Shown one piece after another: positions 26,851-35,157 of a stretch of 64,000 nucleotides of DNA (position 1 is the stretch's first letter; the number at the start of each line of letters is the position of its first letter). The notes beneath the pieces are model-generated. The model worked only from the letters and a program-made list of their open reading frames with translations. It ran no database searches and was not told the DNA's origin. The stretch covers positions 1 through 64,000 of the forward strand of contig CAVAWT010000007.1 of the NCBI GenBank assembly GCA_963592435.1. Reading direction: 5' to 3'. A program made the translations under genes and the position numbers. The DNA is from Phoenicibacter sp963592435 (GTDB taxonomy: Bacteria; Actinomycetota; Coriobacteriia; Coriobacteriales; Eggerthellaceae).

Positions 26851-27816
26851 ATGGATGATTCAGCATTGCAACCATGGAAGGAAAATTTTTCATTAGAAAA
26901 TGCAATCGATTCAATTAACCTCTTGGAAGATAATAAAAACCTTCAACATGGAGACATGTTAGTAAAATGGAAGAGTTACCAAAATCAAATCGTTGTTGAA
27001 TCAGATGATTTTTTCTATAAAATTTATGAGCGTCCAACACGCGGACTGGGGTCTTTTAATTCTCTTTTAAGAAATTGCCTTGCCAAAATTTATTCTGATT
27101 TGGGAATCTATTGGAGAATTATTAGTTTTGAGAAGGATGGTCAGATTTTTGATTTCGAGCAAAGGCAAAAACTCGAGAGCTCTCGTGACGCATTCGATAA
27201 TTTTGGAGAATTGCTCCTATCATTTTCTAAAATTTTAGAGAAAGTGGAAAATGAGCTTGGCTTTAGTAAAGTCGCAGAAACGTTAAGACTACATTCTGAC
27301 TTTAAGGAACTTGATAAAATTAAATTAATGAGACTTTGTGTCAATAAGTTTGATGATTATGCCGTTTATCATAATCAGGCAATTCTTTTAGATGATGCAG
27401 ATTTTTATGTTGTTTTGGTTGGTGCGAACGGGGAGCAAATAAAACTTAAAAAAATGATCGATGTTCCAGTGAAGGTATGTGACGAGGACTACATTTTTAC
27501 TAATCTTATTGGAAGTATGAACGAAAGGGACGATATAGAGCGAGTTTTAAATGGGGTCTATCGTGCTACATATGGCTGGTGTTTTTTAAAAGAATCGAAC
27601 GAAGAAGATTGCAAAGCATCGCAAATCTGCATTACTCGTTCAGAGGAAGAGAAAGCTATCATACAATCTGATGAACCCATGCGACTGCTTCGTGAAAGCA
27701 GGGTTGGTAATGTGGACCACAACATAGAGATTGTGGAGACTGAGATAAAGAGGCTTTTATCGAATAGTCAGCAACATTTGAATAGTATGGTAGTTTTTGA
27801 ACGCGCAGAGCTGTAA
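26851..27816 (+). CDS. K-domain protein, type a, free-standing
   Basis: The protein has 321 residues from ATG 26851, with GGGGA seven bases upstream. The open frame runs farther 5-prime, but only this start aligns with the N-termini of the fused members (SLENAIDSINLLEDN beside TIDTALDVIAELEDN). Motifs are FFYKIYE with Lys57, KIYSDLGIYWR, DFEQRQKL, FDDYAVYHN and LLDDADFYV. It is the only type a member without any radical SAM portion, which shows that the K-domain is an independent unit. A type b gene follows 31 bp downstream, so the a/b pair may form a complex. Confidence 0.75.
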   Translation: MDDSALQPWKENFSLENAIDSINLLEDNKNLQHGDMLVKWKSYQNQIVVESDDFFYKIYERPTRGLGSFNSLLRNCLAKIYSDLGIYWRIISFEKDGQIFDFEQRQKLESSRDAFDNFGELLLSFSKILEKVENELGFSKVAETLRLHSDFKELDKIKLMRLCVNKFDDYAVYHNQAILLDDADFYVVLVGANGEQIKLKKMIDVPVKVCDEDYIFTNLIGSMNERDDIERVLNGVYRATYGWCFLKESNEEDCKASQICITRSEEEKAIIQSDEPMRLLRESRVGNVDHNIEIVETEIKRLLSNSQQHLNSMVVFERAEL

Positions 27817-27847
27817 TGGCATATTTATAAGGTGATTTTAGTTTAGA

Positions 27848-28702
27848 TTGTGGATATTGAGCATCAACATTGACATATTAAATGATCAAGAATTAAAGGA
27901 TTTAGTTCACAGCGTAAGTCCAGAAGCTGAATTTTCTAATGATTGCAGAATTTATAAGCAGGGAAGCGTTGCTTCCATGGTAACTTCAAGCGTGATTTAT
28001 AAAATAAGAGCCTTTAGCTCTGATGACAGAGCAGCCCCGTTTGATAACATCATGCGCCAAGCTTTTGTTTCTGAATATAAAGCTCTAGGTCTAAACTTTG
28101 AAATATACATGGTTAACGACAGGAATTGTGTTTATAGAATTGAAAAACAACAAAAGATACGGGGTACGCAGGGAGTCGACCTTTCCTCGGATGAAATTTT
28201 AAAAATGACTTCCATAATCAACACAAAAGTTGAGAAGAGACTTGAGTTCCCCCATCTTGCTTCTCAAATTTTAAATAAAGGAGGATTTGACGCGGTTGAT
28301 AAAATTGGAATCGCAAGAGATTGTTCGTTTGAGGTAGCAGATTACGCTATTTATGAGAATAACGCTTTATGTTTGAATGATTCCGCATATTTTTTGGCGC
28401 TGATAGATGCGCAAAACAGATGGTGGGTGGATGGAGAGGAACAAATCATAAGAGTTAAAATGTCGTATGGCACTTTTTATTTTGCAAATTACATAGGCTT
28501 GTTCGACAATAACAAATTAGCGGTCGGAAATTTATTAAAAACTGTCTCTAAGTGGTGGCTTTTTCCAGAAGACTCGTCGCAAATCTTGCAGGATCGAAGT
28601 CGTTTAAGGGATGAACTATCAGACATGCTGTCAGACAATTTAGAAGTTATAATCACGGGAGAATTTAAGGACCTTAAGACTTATGATGGTTTTGATGCTT
28701 AG
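27848..28702 (+). CDS. K-domain protein, type b
   Basis: A 284-residue protein from TTG 27848, with AAGGTGA 12 bases upstream. It has VIYKIRA with Lys52, SEYKALGLNFE, IEKQQKI, ADYAIYEN, CLNDSAYFL and KWWLFPEDS. It ends an isolated two-gene unit with the type a protein at 26851, in which no radical SAM gene is on the same strand. The partners are probably the divergent radical SAM genes at 25494 and 28881. Confidence 0.7.
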   Translation: MWILSINIDILNDQELKDLVHSVSPEAEFSNDCRIYKQGSVASMVTSSVIYKIRAFSSDDRAAPFDNIMRQAFVSEYKALGLNFEIYMVNDRNCVYRIEKQQKIRGTQGVDLSSDEILKMTSIINTKVEKRLEFPHLASQILNKGGFDAVDKIGIARDCSFEVADYAIYENNALCLNDSAYFLALIDAQNRWWVDGEEQIIRVKMSYGTFYFANYIGLFDNNKLAVGNLLKTVSKWWLFPEDSSQILQDRSRLRDELSDMLSDNLEVIITGEFKDLKTYDGFDA

Positions 28703-28880
28703 GAGGTGATGTCGATTAGCCGTAAGTTTGGTCTGGATGCTCCTTGACTAGCTCATATGAAAGGGGGTTACGAAACTGATTAGAATTGTTTCAAAAGATT
28801 TTAGATAATTACGTTCTTTGTGTCTAATCGAGGGCATGTCTGTGACCACTAGACGCTTGAATGCAAGGAGTTCGCTCTGT

Positions 28881-30026
28881 TTAATGTGAGGGATGCGTCG
28901 CATTCCAAATTTGCGTGCGGTCGCATATCATACACTCGTTACAATCAGCATAACCAGCATAGAAAGCATTATGCTTCTTGATATCTGGTCTAAGAAGGCA
29001 ATTAGGGTTCGCAACAGATTCAATTGATTCCAACGATTCCTCGGTTGTTATTTTGTTGCGCTTTTGTATTTCTGGCACTTCTTTCTCATTGAAATTAACG
29101 TAGAGCTCATCTGCTCGAAAATTGATGTTAAATAGGCGATCGTAGGTCTGGGGATCTTGTTTTGCATATTTAATTAGGAATTTTCTAAAAGTTGATCTTT
29201 TTGGAAAGAAATCAAACCCTGCTTCTTTGGTCATTTGTTTTTTAATAAATGTCAGATATTCATTTATTTTCCCTTCCTCGTTGCAAGCAACTAATCCACG
29301 AAATTCGTTTGCGCCATAAGCCATCTCCTCGGTTGGACCAGGTGATTTGTAGAACAATCCTGTCTCAAATTCCTTCATAAATTCTTCAGGAATAAAATCA
29401 CCTGTTATGTATTCCTCGCAGAAATTTTGGGTAAGTATGATTGTTGTGTTTTTTTTGATCCAAGGGTATTTGCCCCCAAGGTTTTTCATGTGATATTCCC
29501 AGTTAAGTTTATTGTCTTCTGAATGGAATCTCCCTTTGGCATCCCAGCTTGTGCAAATCCAAAGCCCGCTCGCGCCATATTTTGGGTTGGGCCTAACCCC
29601 GATTTTTTCTAATAAGTCTAATGTCTCGTAGAGGTCTTCCTGATCACCGATAGTCAGTGTCGCTGATATCCAAATTGAGCCAATTTTTTTATTTAAATAA
29701 TAGTTGCCAAGAATCTCGATTATCTCCGTAAAAGCTTTTTTCACATCAGCGTCTTTAAGTTGTCCCTGAAAAAATTCTCCTCCTATCAAAGAGATGCTGT
29801 TGTATTCATTAAAGTCCAAATTGCTTAATGCAAATTTGAGGTCGCTAAGGCTTTTTAGCTGGCGTTTTTTGTCAGTGTGTCGAGCTTCCTTTCCAAGGTA
29901 GCAAAATGAGCATAAGTTGTTGCAACACTTCCACAATTCCCACTGAAAAGTTTTTTTGCCGACATTGTGCGAGTAGAGAAGCTTTTCTTCACTTTCCGTT
30001 GATTTTTTGTTCACATATTCACTCAT
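28881..30026 (-). CDS. Radical SAM enzyme, main (FQWELW) subfamily
   Basis: A 381-residue protein from ATG 30026. FQWELWKC then CX3CX2C at Cys35, Cys39 and Cys42, YLGKEARHTDKKRQ, SLIGGEFFQGQL, WISATLTIGDQ and WICTSWDAKGRFHS. The C-terminus has NPNCLLRP, YADCNECMICDRTQIW. All catalytic hallmarks are intact. It stands alone, with gaps of about 180-200 bp on each side that hold no recognisable gene, so it likely has its own promoter. Confidence 0.88.
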   Translation of the reverse strand: MSEYVNKKSTESEEKLLYSHNVGKKTFQWELWKCCNNLCSFCYLGKEARHTDKKRQLKSLSDLKFALSNLDFNEYNSISLIGGEFFQGQLKDADVKKAFTEIIEILGNYYLNKKIGSIWISATLTIGDQEDLYETLDLLEKIGVRPNPKYGASGLWICTSWDAKGRFHSEDNKLNWEYHMKNLGGKYPWIKKNTTIILTQNFCEEYITGDFIPEEFMKEFETGLFYKSPGPTEEMAYGANEFRGLVACNEEGKINEYLTFIKKQMTKEAGFDFFPKRSTFRKFLIKYAKQDPQTYDRLFNINFRADELYVNFNEKEVPEIQKRNKITTEESLESIESVANPNCLLRPDIKKHNAFYAGYADCNECMICDRTQIWNATHPSH

Positions 30027-30230
30027 AAAACTTTTATTACTTTAAGATACTCGTTTTATTATAATTCTATTTCAAATTATGCTGAGAGTTTAAAGAAGTG
30101 AATTTTGGATGGTGATTTGATGAAAAGATTGTTTGTTAAATTTTGAGACTACTGCATGTCGGGGAGGGATATCTAATGTTGTATTTTTCAAAAAGCTGAG
30201 AGATGGGTTCTCTTATTGGAAAGCTCTAAA

Positions 30231-31679
30231 TTAATTGTTGATTCCATTAATAATTTGATCAAAGTCGCACATAATGCACCCCTCATCATCAGAATAGGCA
30301 CGAAAAGCCTCATCGTGATCATTCTTGCATCCGTGCACTTGGTTCTTCTCAGTATGTTTATTTTCTGTGAAGAAGTGAGCAAGGAGATCCTTGTCTTGTC
30401 GAGCAAGTTTTAGGACAAATTTTCTAAACGTTGTTCTGCTTAGTCTTCTGGGTGTAGCTGAAATTTCGAATTTTAGGTCCGTTTTGAAATAGGCACAAAA
30501 GTCCTTAAACGAAAAGTTGCCATCGAGATAAGTTTTGCAAAAGTCTTCCTCGAGAAAGATGGACGTTTGTTTTTTAACGTCTGGATAATGAGTGGAAATT
30601 GTAGTCATATGGGAAGCCCAATTAACAAATGAGTTTTCGTTGAGGCTATTTTCGTCTGGATTTAATCTGGTGCAAAGAACGACGTCTGCTGACTGAAGTT
30701 TTGCATTGTCTAATTTTTCATAAATTTTCTTTTCGGAAGACTCTGCGAGGTCTGATTCTATTATTGTGAGCTCTTTTTTAACATCAGCACATTCCTTCTC
30801 TTGGATCTCTTTGTTTTTAATTGTCGGACAATCAAAAGTTTGCACGCTTATTGCACGTTGAGCATCTCGCTCAGTTAGCAAGAGTGAATTGAACATCGTG
30901 TTGCAAGCCAGCGTGTTTTCATAGCTCTCATCCATAGATACTAGTTTCCACGCGTGAAAAATTTGATCTACGCAGTTTGGGATGGAAACGTAAATCCCGC
31001 CTTGTTTGTCTACATCCATAAATTTTTTAAACAAGAAATGCCCAAGCTTGGTGGAAACCTCTATATCGCACTCTGTTTGAATGTCGAGGACTTCGTTTTC
31101 TTCATCTAAGAGAACTATGCAAAATTCAGCATCATCCAGCAAAATTGCTTGCTCTCCAAACATTGCATAATCGTTGTATTTGTTAAAATTGGTCCTGCTG
31201 AGTTTAAGTTGGCTGACGCGAGAAAACTCATCGCGTTTTTTCAATTCCTTTAAAATTTCATCAAATTTAAGATTTTGCTCAACTTTTTTGTAGATTTCAG
31301 AAATTGATAAGAGTATGTTTTCAAAGCCTCCACAATTGTTGGAATTGCAGACTTCTAGATTTTGGCGTTGTTCAAAATCAAAGATGCGACCATCCCTTTT
31401 AAATGATGAAAGATTCCATGTTAAACCTAATTCTTGGTAGATTTCAGAGAGCGCAACTCGGACCATATGGTCGAAGGCTTGTTTTTGTGCATCAATTTCA
31501 TAAATTTTGTAGACAAATTCATCTGTTGCAATAACTACTTGATTTGTGTAGCTTCTTAATTTGACTCCCACTGGAGAGAGGGATGTTTCGGTGTGATCTT
31601 CAAGAACACTGATTGCATTCATTGCTCCATCAATTGTTAGGCTTTCTTGAAGAAAATCAAAATCTTTTCCAGTCGACAC
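30231..31679 (-). CDS. K-domain (type a) fused to a truncated radical SAM remnant
   Basis: The protein has 482 residues from GTG 31679, nine bases after AAGGAG. The K-domain is intact: FVYKIYE with Lys58, EIYQELGLTWN, DFEQRQNL, YNDYAMFGE and LLDDAEF, where the last Asp of the DDxD motif is Glu. After a charged linker, the C-terminal third retains only the last part of a radical SAM domain: VVLCTRLNPDE, NWASHMT, TFRKFVLKLARQD and EGCIMCDFDQI. The CX3CX2C and GGE regions are deleted altogether. As with 14990-17074 the frame is intact, so a non-catalytic partner role is more likely than recent decay. Confidence 0.8.
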   Translation of the reverse strand: MSTGKDFDFLQESLTIDGAMNAISVLEDHTETSLSPVGVKLRSYTNQVVIATDEFVYKIYEIDAQKQAFDHMVRVALSEIYQELGLTWNLSSFKRDGRIFDFEQRQNLEVCNSNNCGGFENILLSISEIYKKVEQNLKFDEILKELKKRDEFSRVSQLKLSRTNFNKYNDYAMFGEQAILLDDAEFCIVLLDEENEVLDIQTECDIEVSTKLGHFLFKKFMDVDKQGGIYVSIPNCVDQIFHAWKLVSMDESYENTLACNTMFNSLLLTERDAQRAISVQTFDCPTIKNKEIQEKECADVKKELTIIESDLAESSEKKIYEKLDNAKLQSADVVLCTRLNPDENSLNENSFVNWASHMTTISTHYPDVKKQTSIFLEEDFCKTYLDGNFSFKDFCAYFKTDLKFEISATPRRLSRTTFRKFVLKLARQDKDLLAHFFTENKHTEKNQVHGCKNDHDEAFRAYSDDEGCIMCDFDQIINGINN

Positions 31680-31703
31680 TCTAGTGTTCTCCTTCTCGAT
31701 CTG

Positions 31704-32534
31704 TCATGAGCAACACCTCATTTCGTCCTCCACAGAAAGAGAGAGCGCCATGACTGGAAAGTCTTTGTTCTGAGTTAGGATTTTCATATTGTCAGAATGC
31801 ATTTTTTTGCATTTTTCTATCATTGTTCTGCGTTCATCAATCATGTCTTTCCCTACCTCTAAAGGAAAGAGCCACCACTGAGTTGTGGATTCTAGCAGTC
31901 TTAGAGCAAGTTCAGTCTCTCCTTGTGGCACTTTCTTAGGCGCAAAAACAAATTTACCAAAAGCTGTATCGACCATAAAACTGTCTGCTTGGATGTTGCA
32001 GTTCCATCTTCCTGATTTATCGACTATTGCCAAAAAGGGTCTTGAGTGATCTGATTCAATGACGTTGCTACCAGCAACTGCAAACTCGAGATCTTCAACG
32101 AGCGTGTCTTGAGCAATACGCAGATATTCAACTTGGTTGATTCCAAATTTCTGCTTCAATTGGGCGATTAAGTGATGAAACCCCAGGTTGCTTTCTACGC
32201 TACGTGTAATAATTGAAGCCCGTCTTCTTGCATCTTCCTGTGATATTTGAGCATCTTTAGAGCTAATTAGGTTTTCGTGCTCCTCAATGATGAGAACATG
32301 TTCTCCTTTCTTCATTGAATAACATCGCCAATCTACTCCTATCTTTTGATATTCATCTGCAAAAGCGCTCAATAAAATCTTCTTGAACGTTACGCAAGGG
32401 TCAGAAAGCCAATGTGTGTGAATTCTGTAGGTGTTTGTTTGTGTTTCGAGGACAACATTATCCTTATCATCTAAGACACTAAATCGATTTAGTCCTAAAA
32501 GTGAAGCTATTTCTCTTACTGACAGTTCTGGCAT
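31704..32534 (-). CDS. K-domain protein, type b, divergent
   Basis: A 276-residue protein from ATG 32534, six bases after the carbamoyltransferase stop. The motifs are recognisable but eroded: TYRIHT with Arg37 where other members have Lys, DEYQKIGVDWRC, IEEHENL, FAVAGSN for DYA, and QWWLFPLEV. If the family has a kinase-like fold, loss of the Lys would make this the least likely to be catalytic. It lies between a carbamoyltransferase and a type a fusion in one minus-strand operon, which ties the K-domain family to carbamoyl transfer. Confidence 0.7.
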   Translation of the reverse strand: MPELSVREIASLLGLNRFSVLDDKDNVVLETQTNTYRIHTHWLSDPCVTFKKILLSAFADEYQKIGVDWRCYSMKKGEHVLIIEEHENLISSKDAQISQEDARRRASIITRSVESNLGFHHLIAQLKQKFGINQVEYLRIAQDTLVEDLEFAVAGSNVIESDHSRPFLAIVDKSGRWNCNIQADSFMVDTAFGKFVFAPKKVPQGETELALRLLESTTQWWLFPLEVGKDMIDERRTMIEKCKKMHSDNMKILTQNKDFPVMALSLSVEDEMRCCS

Positions 32535-32540
32535 AAATTA

Positions 32541-34130
32541 TTAATTAACCGTAATCATTGGAAAATTTCTTCTAGTTGCGGAGACATCGTAAAATTGATT
32601 CTCATCGACGAAGATGCTTACGATTTTAGGGACATCATTTAAATATAAAATTTCTTCTTGTAGACACCTTAAGTCATAAGGTGTTTCAACAATAGGAAAC
32701 CCGTTTATGTTCAGCGAAGTGTTCACGAGGCATGGCACATGTGTTCTGTCAAACCAAGTCATGAGCAGATCATATAATTGGGGGTTGACTTTGCGTTTTA
32801 AGAGCTGTGGTCGTGTTGTGCCATCAACATGACAGACTGCTTGGAGTCTCGGTCTCCATTTTTCTTTTATTGTTAATGTTCGCAACATAAATTCACACAT
32901 GTCAGTGTTTTCGACATCAAAGATTTTTGTAAAAAGCTCTTCTGGAACGATTGGTGCCAGTGGACGCCAGTTTTCTCTCCCCTTAATTTTGTTAAGTGAC
33001 TCGAGCATTGATCTCTGTGATGGATCTGCAAGAAAGGATCTGTGACCAAGTGCCCTTGGTCCATACTCGGCGCATCCTTGAAACCATGCAATTACAGCGG
33101 AACTTTCAAGTTCCTTGCTAATAGTTAGGTAGGGTTCAAAAAGACATTCTCTTGGTCCTTCGACGTCCTCTGCTACGTAGTGCAGTCCAAGATAGGCTGA
33201 TTCGAGTCTCTTTGAGCGCAAAGAAATTCCTCTTTTTTGCATCTCTTTAAATGTGGCTCCAATCGATTCGGCACACCCGTCAGATGGTTGTGGGCTTGCA
33301 TAATAGTGTTTGAAATAACCAAGATCCACAATTCTAGAATTGGCAGGGCAATTGAGAATCCCTCCTCCGCTCAGACACAAGTTATCTGTTTGAATCCCTT
33401 TTTCTTCCAAGATTTCTTTTAGATATTTGATGAGACCCACAACAACATCCTCAAAATTTTTTTGGACTGTGAACGCAACATCTTTTGCAAGCATAACGTC
33501 TTTTCTCTGAAGATGCTTGTCTCCAAGGAAACCCCGCAAATCGTTCTTTAAGAGTTCTTTGTCGCTGAAAAGGGTTTTTGTCTGCTCGTCGAAGTGCATA
33601 TACTTTCGTCCATTGTTGCTACCATAAGCACTGAGCCCCATCATTTTGCCCTCGCCGAATGGTGTCTTGTGAATTATCAGAGAAGCCTTATGATAAAGGC
33701 CACATATTGATTGTTCATAAGGAAATTTTTTAAAGGTAATCGGTTTTTTGCCTTCTTCGATGTAGGCGAGAGTCGCACATTCCGTCTCGCCTCTCCCATC
33801 ATTTATAAATACGGCGGAGTTTTTAAAACCACTTTGATAAAAACATTCATATATGTGGTTCTCGTGATGAATGTGTTCGGTTGCGTCTACCACAATTTTT
33901 TTTAGATCATCATCTGAAATTTTTGCTTTTTGTTTAAATTTTTCTAAAGCAATTCGTGGCTTTTCACGGTCATGACGGCGATGAGACCATCTTTCCGCTT
34001 CGCTTGCAAATATAATATCTTGCCCGTCAAAGACAACACAGGCGTTGTCTTTTGTTCCACCATGGGGTTTGTTTATAGCATAGGGTCGCCCTGATCCCCA
34101 ATTACTAAATGTGAATTTTAGCGAACACAC
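32541..34130 (-). CDS. NodU/TobZ-family O-carbamoyltransferase (copy 2)
   Basis: A 529-residue protein from GTG 34130 (AAAGGAG about 12 bases upstream). It carries the same hallmarks as copy 1: GTKDNACVVFDG, HHENHIYECFYQSGF, MGLSAYG, LSGGGILNCPANS, ASPQPSDGCAESIG, YGPRALGHRSFLADP and GRENWRPLAP. The N-terminus opens FTFSNWGSGRPY, parallel to YAFSNDSSGRPY in copy 1. The two are true paralogs, each complete. This one leads an operon with a type b K-domain gene and a K-domain/radical SAM remnant. The cellular acceptor is unknown. Confidence 0.9.
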   Translation of the reverse strand: MCSLKFTFSNWGSGRPYAINKPHGGTKDNACVVFDGQDIIFASEAERWSHRRHDREKPRIALEKFKQKAKISDDDLKKIVVDATEHIHHENHIYECFYQSGFKNSAVFINDGRGETECATLAYIEEGKKPITFKKFPYEQSICGLYHKASLIIHKTPFGEGKMMGLSAYGSNNGRKYMHFDEQTKTLFSDKELLKNDLRGFLGDKHLQRKDVMLAKDVAFTVQKNFEDVVVGLIKYLKEILEEKGIQTDNLCLSGGGILNCPANSRIVDLGYFKHYYASPQPSDGCAESIGATFKEMQKRGISLRSKRLESAYLGLHYVAEDVEGPRECLFEPYLTISKELESSAVIAWFQGCAEYGPRALGHRSFLADPSQRSMLESLNKIKGRENWRPLAPIVPEELFTKIFDVENTDMCEFMLRTLTIKEKWRPRLQAVCHVDGTTRPQLLKRKVNPQLYDLLMTWFDRTHVPCLVNTSLNINGFPIVETPYDLRCLQEEILYLNDVPKIVSIFVDENQFYDVSATRRNFPMITVN

Positions 34131-34628
34131 TTTCTGCTCTCCTTTGCAATATTCTTGACAATAGGATTATACAATGAATTTAAGCGTGTGGAAGGTTGGT
34201 GGTTGCATTCGGCCATAGACATGTGTATCGTGTAGGCGTTAAAAAATTTTTGTAGTAATCAAAATTACTTCTTTGTGATCTGGATTCAGCTCTACAAGAA
34301 CTAAAATGGCTATTGGATATATAATGTAAATGATGGATGTCAATAACATGATTCTCACTAACGGCAAAATCTTTACTGCTATTTTTCTTTTTTTTCAACT
34401 ATGAATAAGTAAACAGAGTTAATGCAAATGCCATATTTGCGCTATTTAGACAATTTTTTTTAAAAAGTGTCGCAAAGTGTTGCAAAGTGTAGTAAAATGG
34501 TTTGCACGGAAAACCTTGTGGAGTTTTGAACCTTAAAACTAAATACTTTATAAACATTTAATAATCACAGCTTAAACGCAGAATAATCACAACATCAAAA
34601 CACCACAAACGACGCATAAGGAAGTGAG
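34131..34628. other. 498-bp divergent intergenic region between the island and the dcw cluster
   Basis: No gene is seen. The left part holds a likely minus-strand -10 for the carbamoyltransferase operon (TATAAT, complement of 34166-34171), without a convincing -35. The middle is AT-rich with no feature I can support. The right part holds the MraZ operator and a leader of about 130 nt before mraZ. This is the boundary between accessory and housekeeping DNA; no tRNA, att-like repeat or integrase marks it. Confidence 0.6.
34464..34490 (+). promoter_or_regulatory. MraZ operator: three AAAGTGT repeats
   Basis: AAAGTGT occurs at 34464-34470, 34474-34480 and 34484-34490, each separated by 3 bp, with a degenerate fourth unit (AAAATGG) at 34494-34500. 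The 10-bp helical phasing and the sequence match the MraZ box reported upstream of dcw clusters in other bacteria. A -10-like TAAAAT at 34493-34498 overlaps its right end, so MraZ bound here would block its own promoter. Confidence 0.82.
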
Positions 34629-35102
34629 ATGTCAAAGAGCGACAACACAGAAGTTGCACCGAAGTCGACTGCCCAGATCGATCTCTTTGGTGAATTTCGT
34701 TTTAAAGTTGACGCGAAGGGCAGAGTTGCGCTTCCGTCGAAATTCCGCAAGGCCCTTTCCAATGATCTCATAGTGTCGCGAAACGTAGATGACGAATGTC
34801 TCTACGTTTTCACGGCTGACACTTTTAATTCTTGGGTCAATCAGCTTTTCGAAGACAAATTTGGCGGTTTTAATGCAACAAGTCGCGCGCACGTCGCGCT
34901 TCGTCGCAAACTAAAAAGCAGAGCTGAGATGGTTGAGCCTGACTCTTCTGGAAGACTCACGCTGAAAGCTTCTTTGCGAGAAAGTGTTGGGATTAATAAA
35001 GAGGTCGTTTTAGTCGGAAACACTGGATATTTTGAAATTTGGGCAGCAGAAGTCTATGACAAGATGATCGAAGATATCGATCTCACGAGATTTCTTGATT
35101 AA
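34629..35102 (+). CDS. mraZ: Transcriptional regulator MraZ
   Basis: This 157-residue protein is the first gene of the dcw cluster. Two SpoVT/AbrB-like halves each carry a D-x-x-GR motif: VDAKGRVALPSKFR near residue 26 and EPDSSGRLTLKASLRE in the second half. The N-terminus is about 15 residues longer than usual. MraZ binds the repeats upstream of its own gene and represses or modulates the cluster; the operator is present 140 bp upstream. ATG 34629 follows AAGGAAGTGAG. Confidence 0.95.
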   Translation: MSKSDNTEVAPKSTAQIDLFGEFRFKVDAKGRVALPSKFRKALSNDLIVSRNVDDECLYVFTADTFNSWVNQLFEDKFGGFNATSRAHVALRRKLKSRAEMVEPDSSGRLTLKASLRESVGINKEVVLVGNTGYFEIWAAEVYDKMIEDIDLTRFLD

Positions 35103-35157
35103 TGAATGTGTGTTTTTGACACTGAACCATGAAAATTGAATATCGGCTTATGAGACC

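Noticed and set aside
1..34628. CRISPR array, insertion sequence, integrase or att site bounding the island
   Set aside because: I looked for regular short repeats, transposase-like frames and tRNA-linked direct repeats and saw none in the window.
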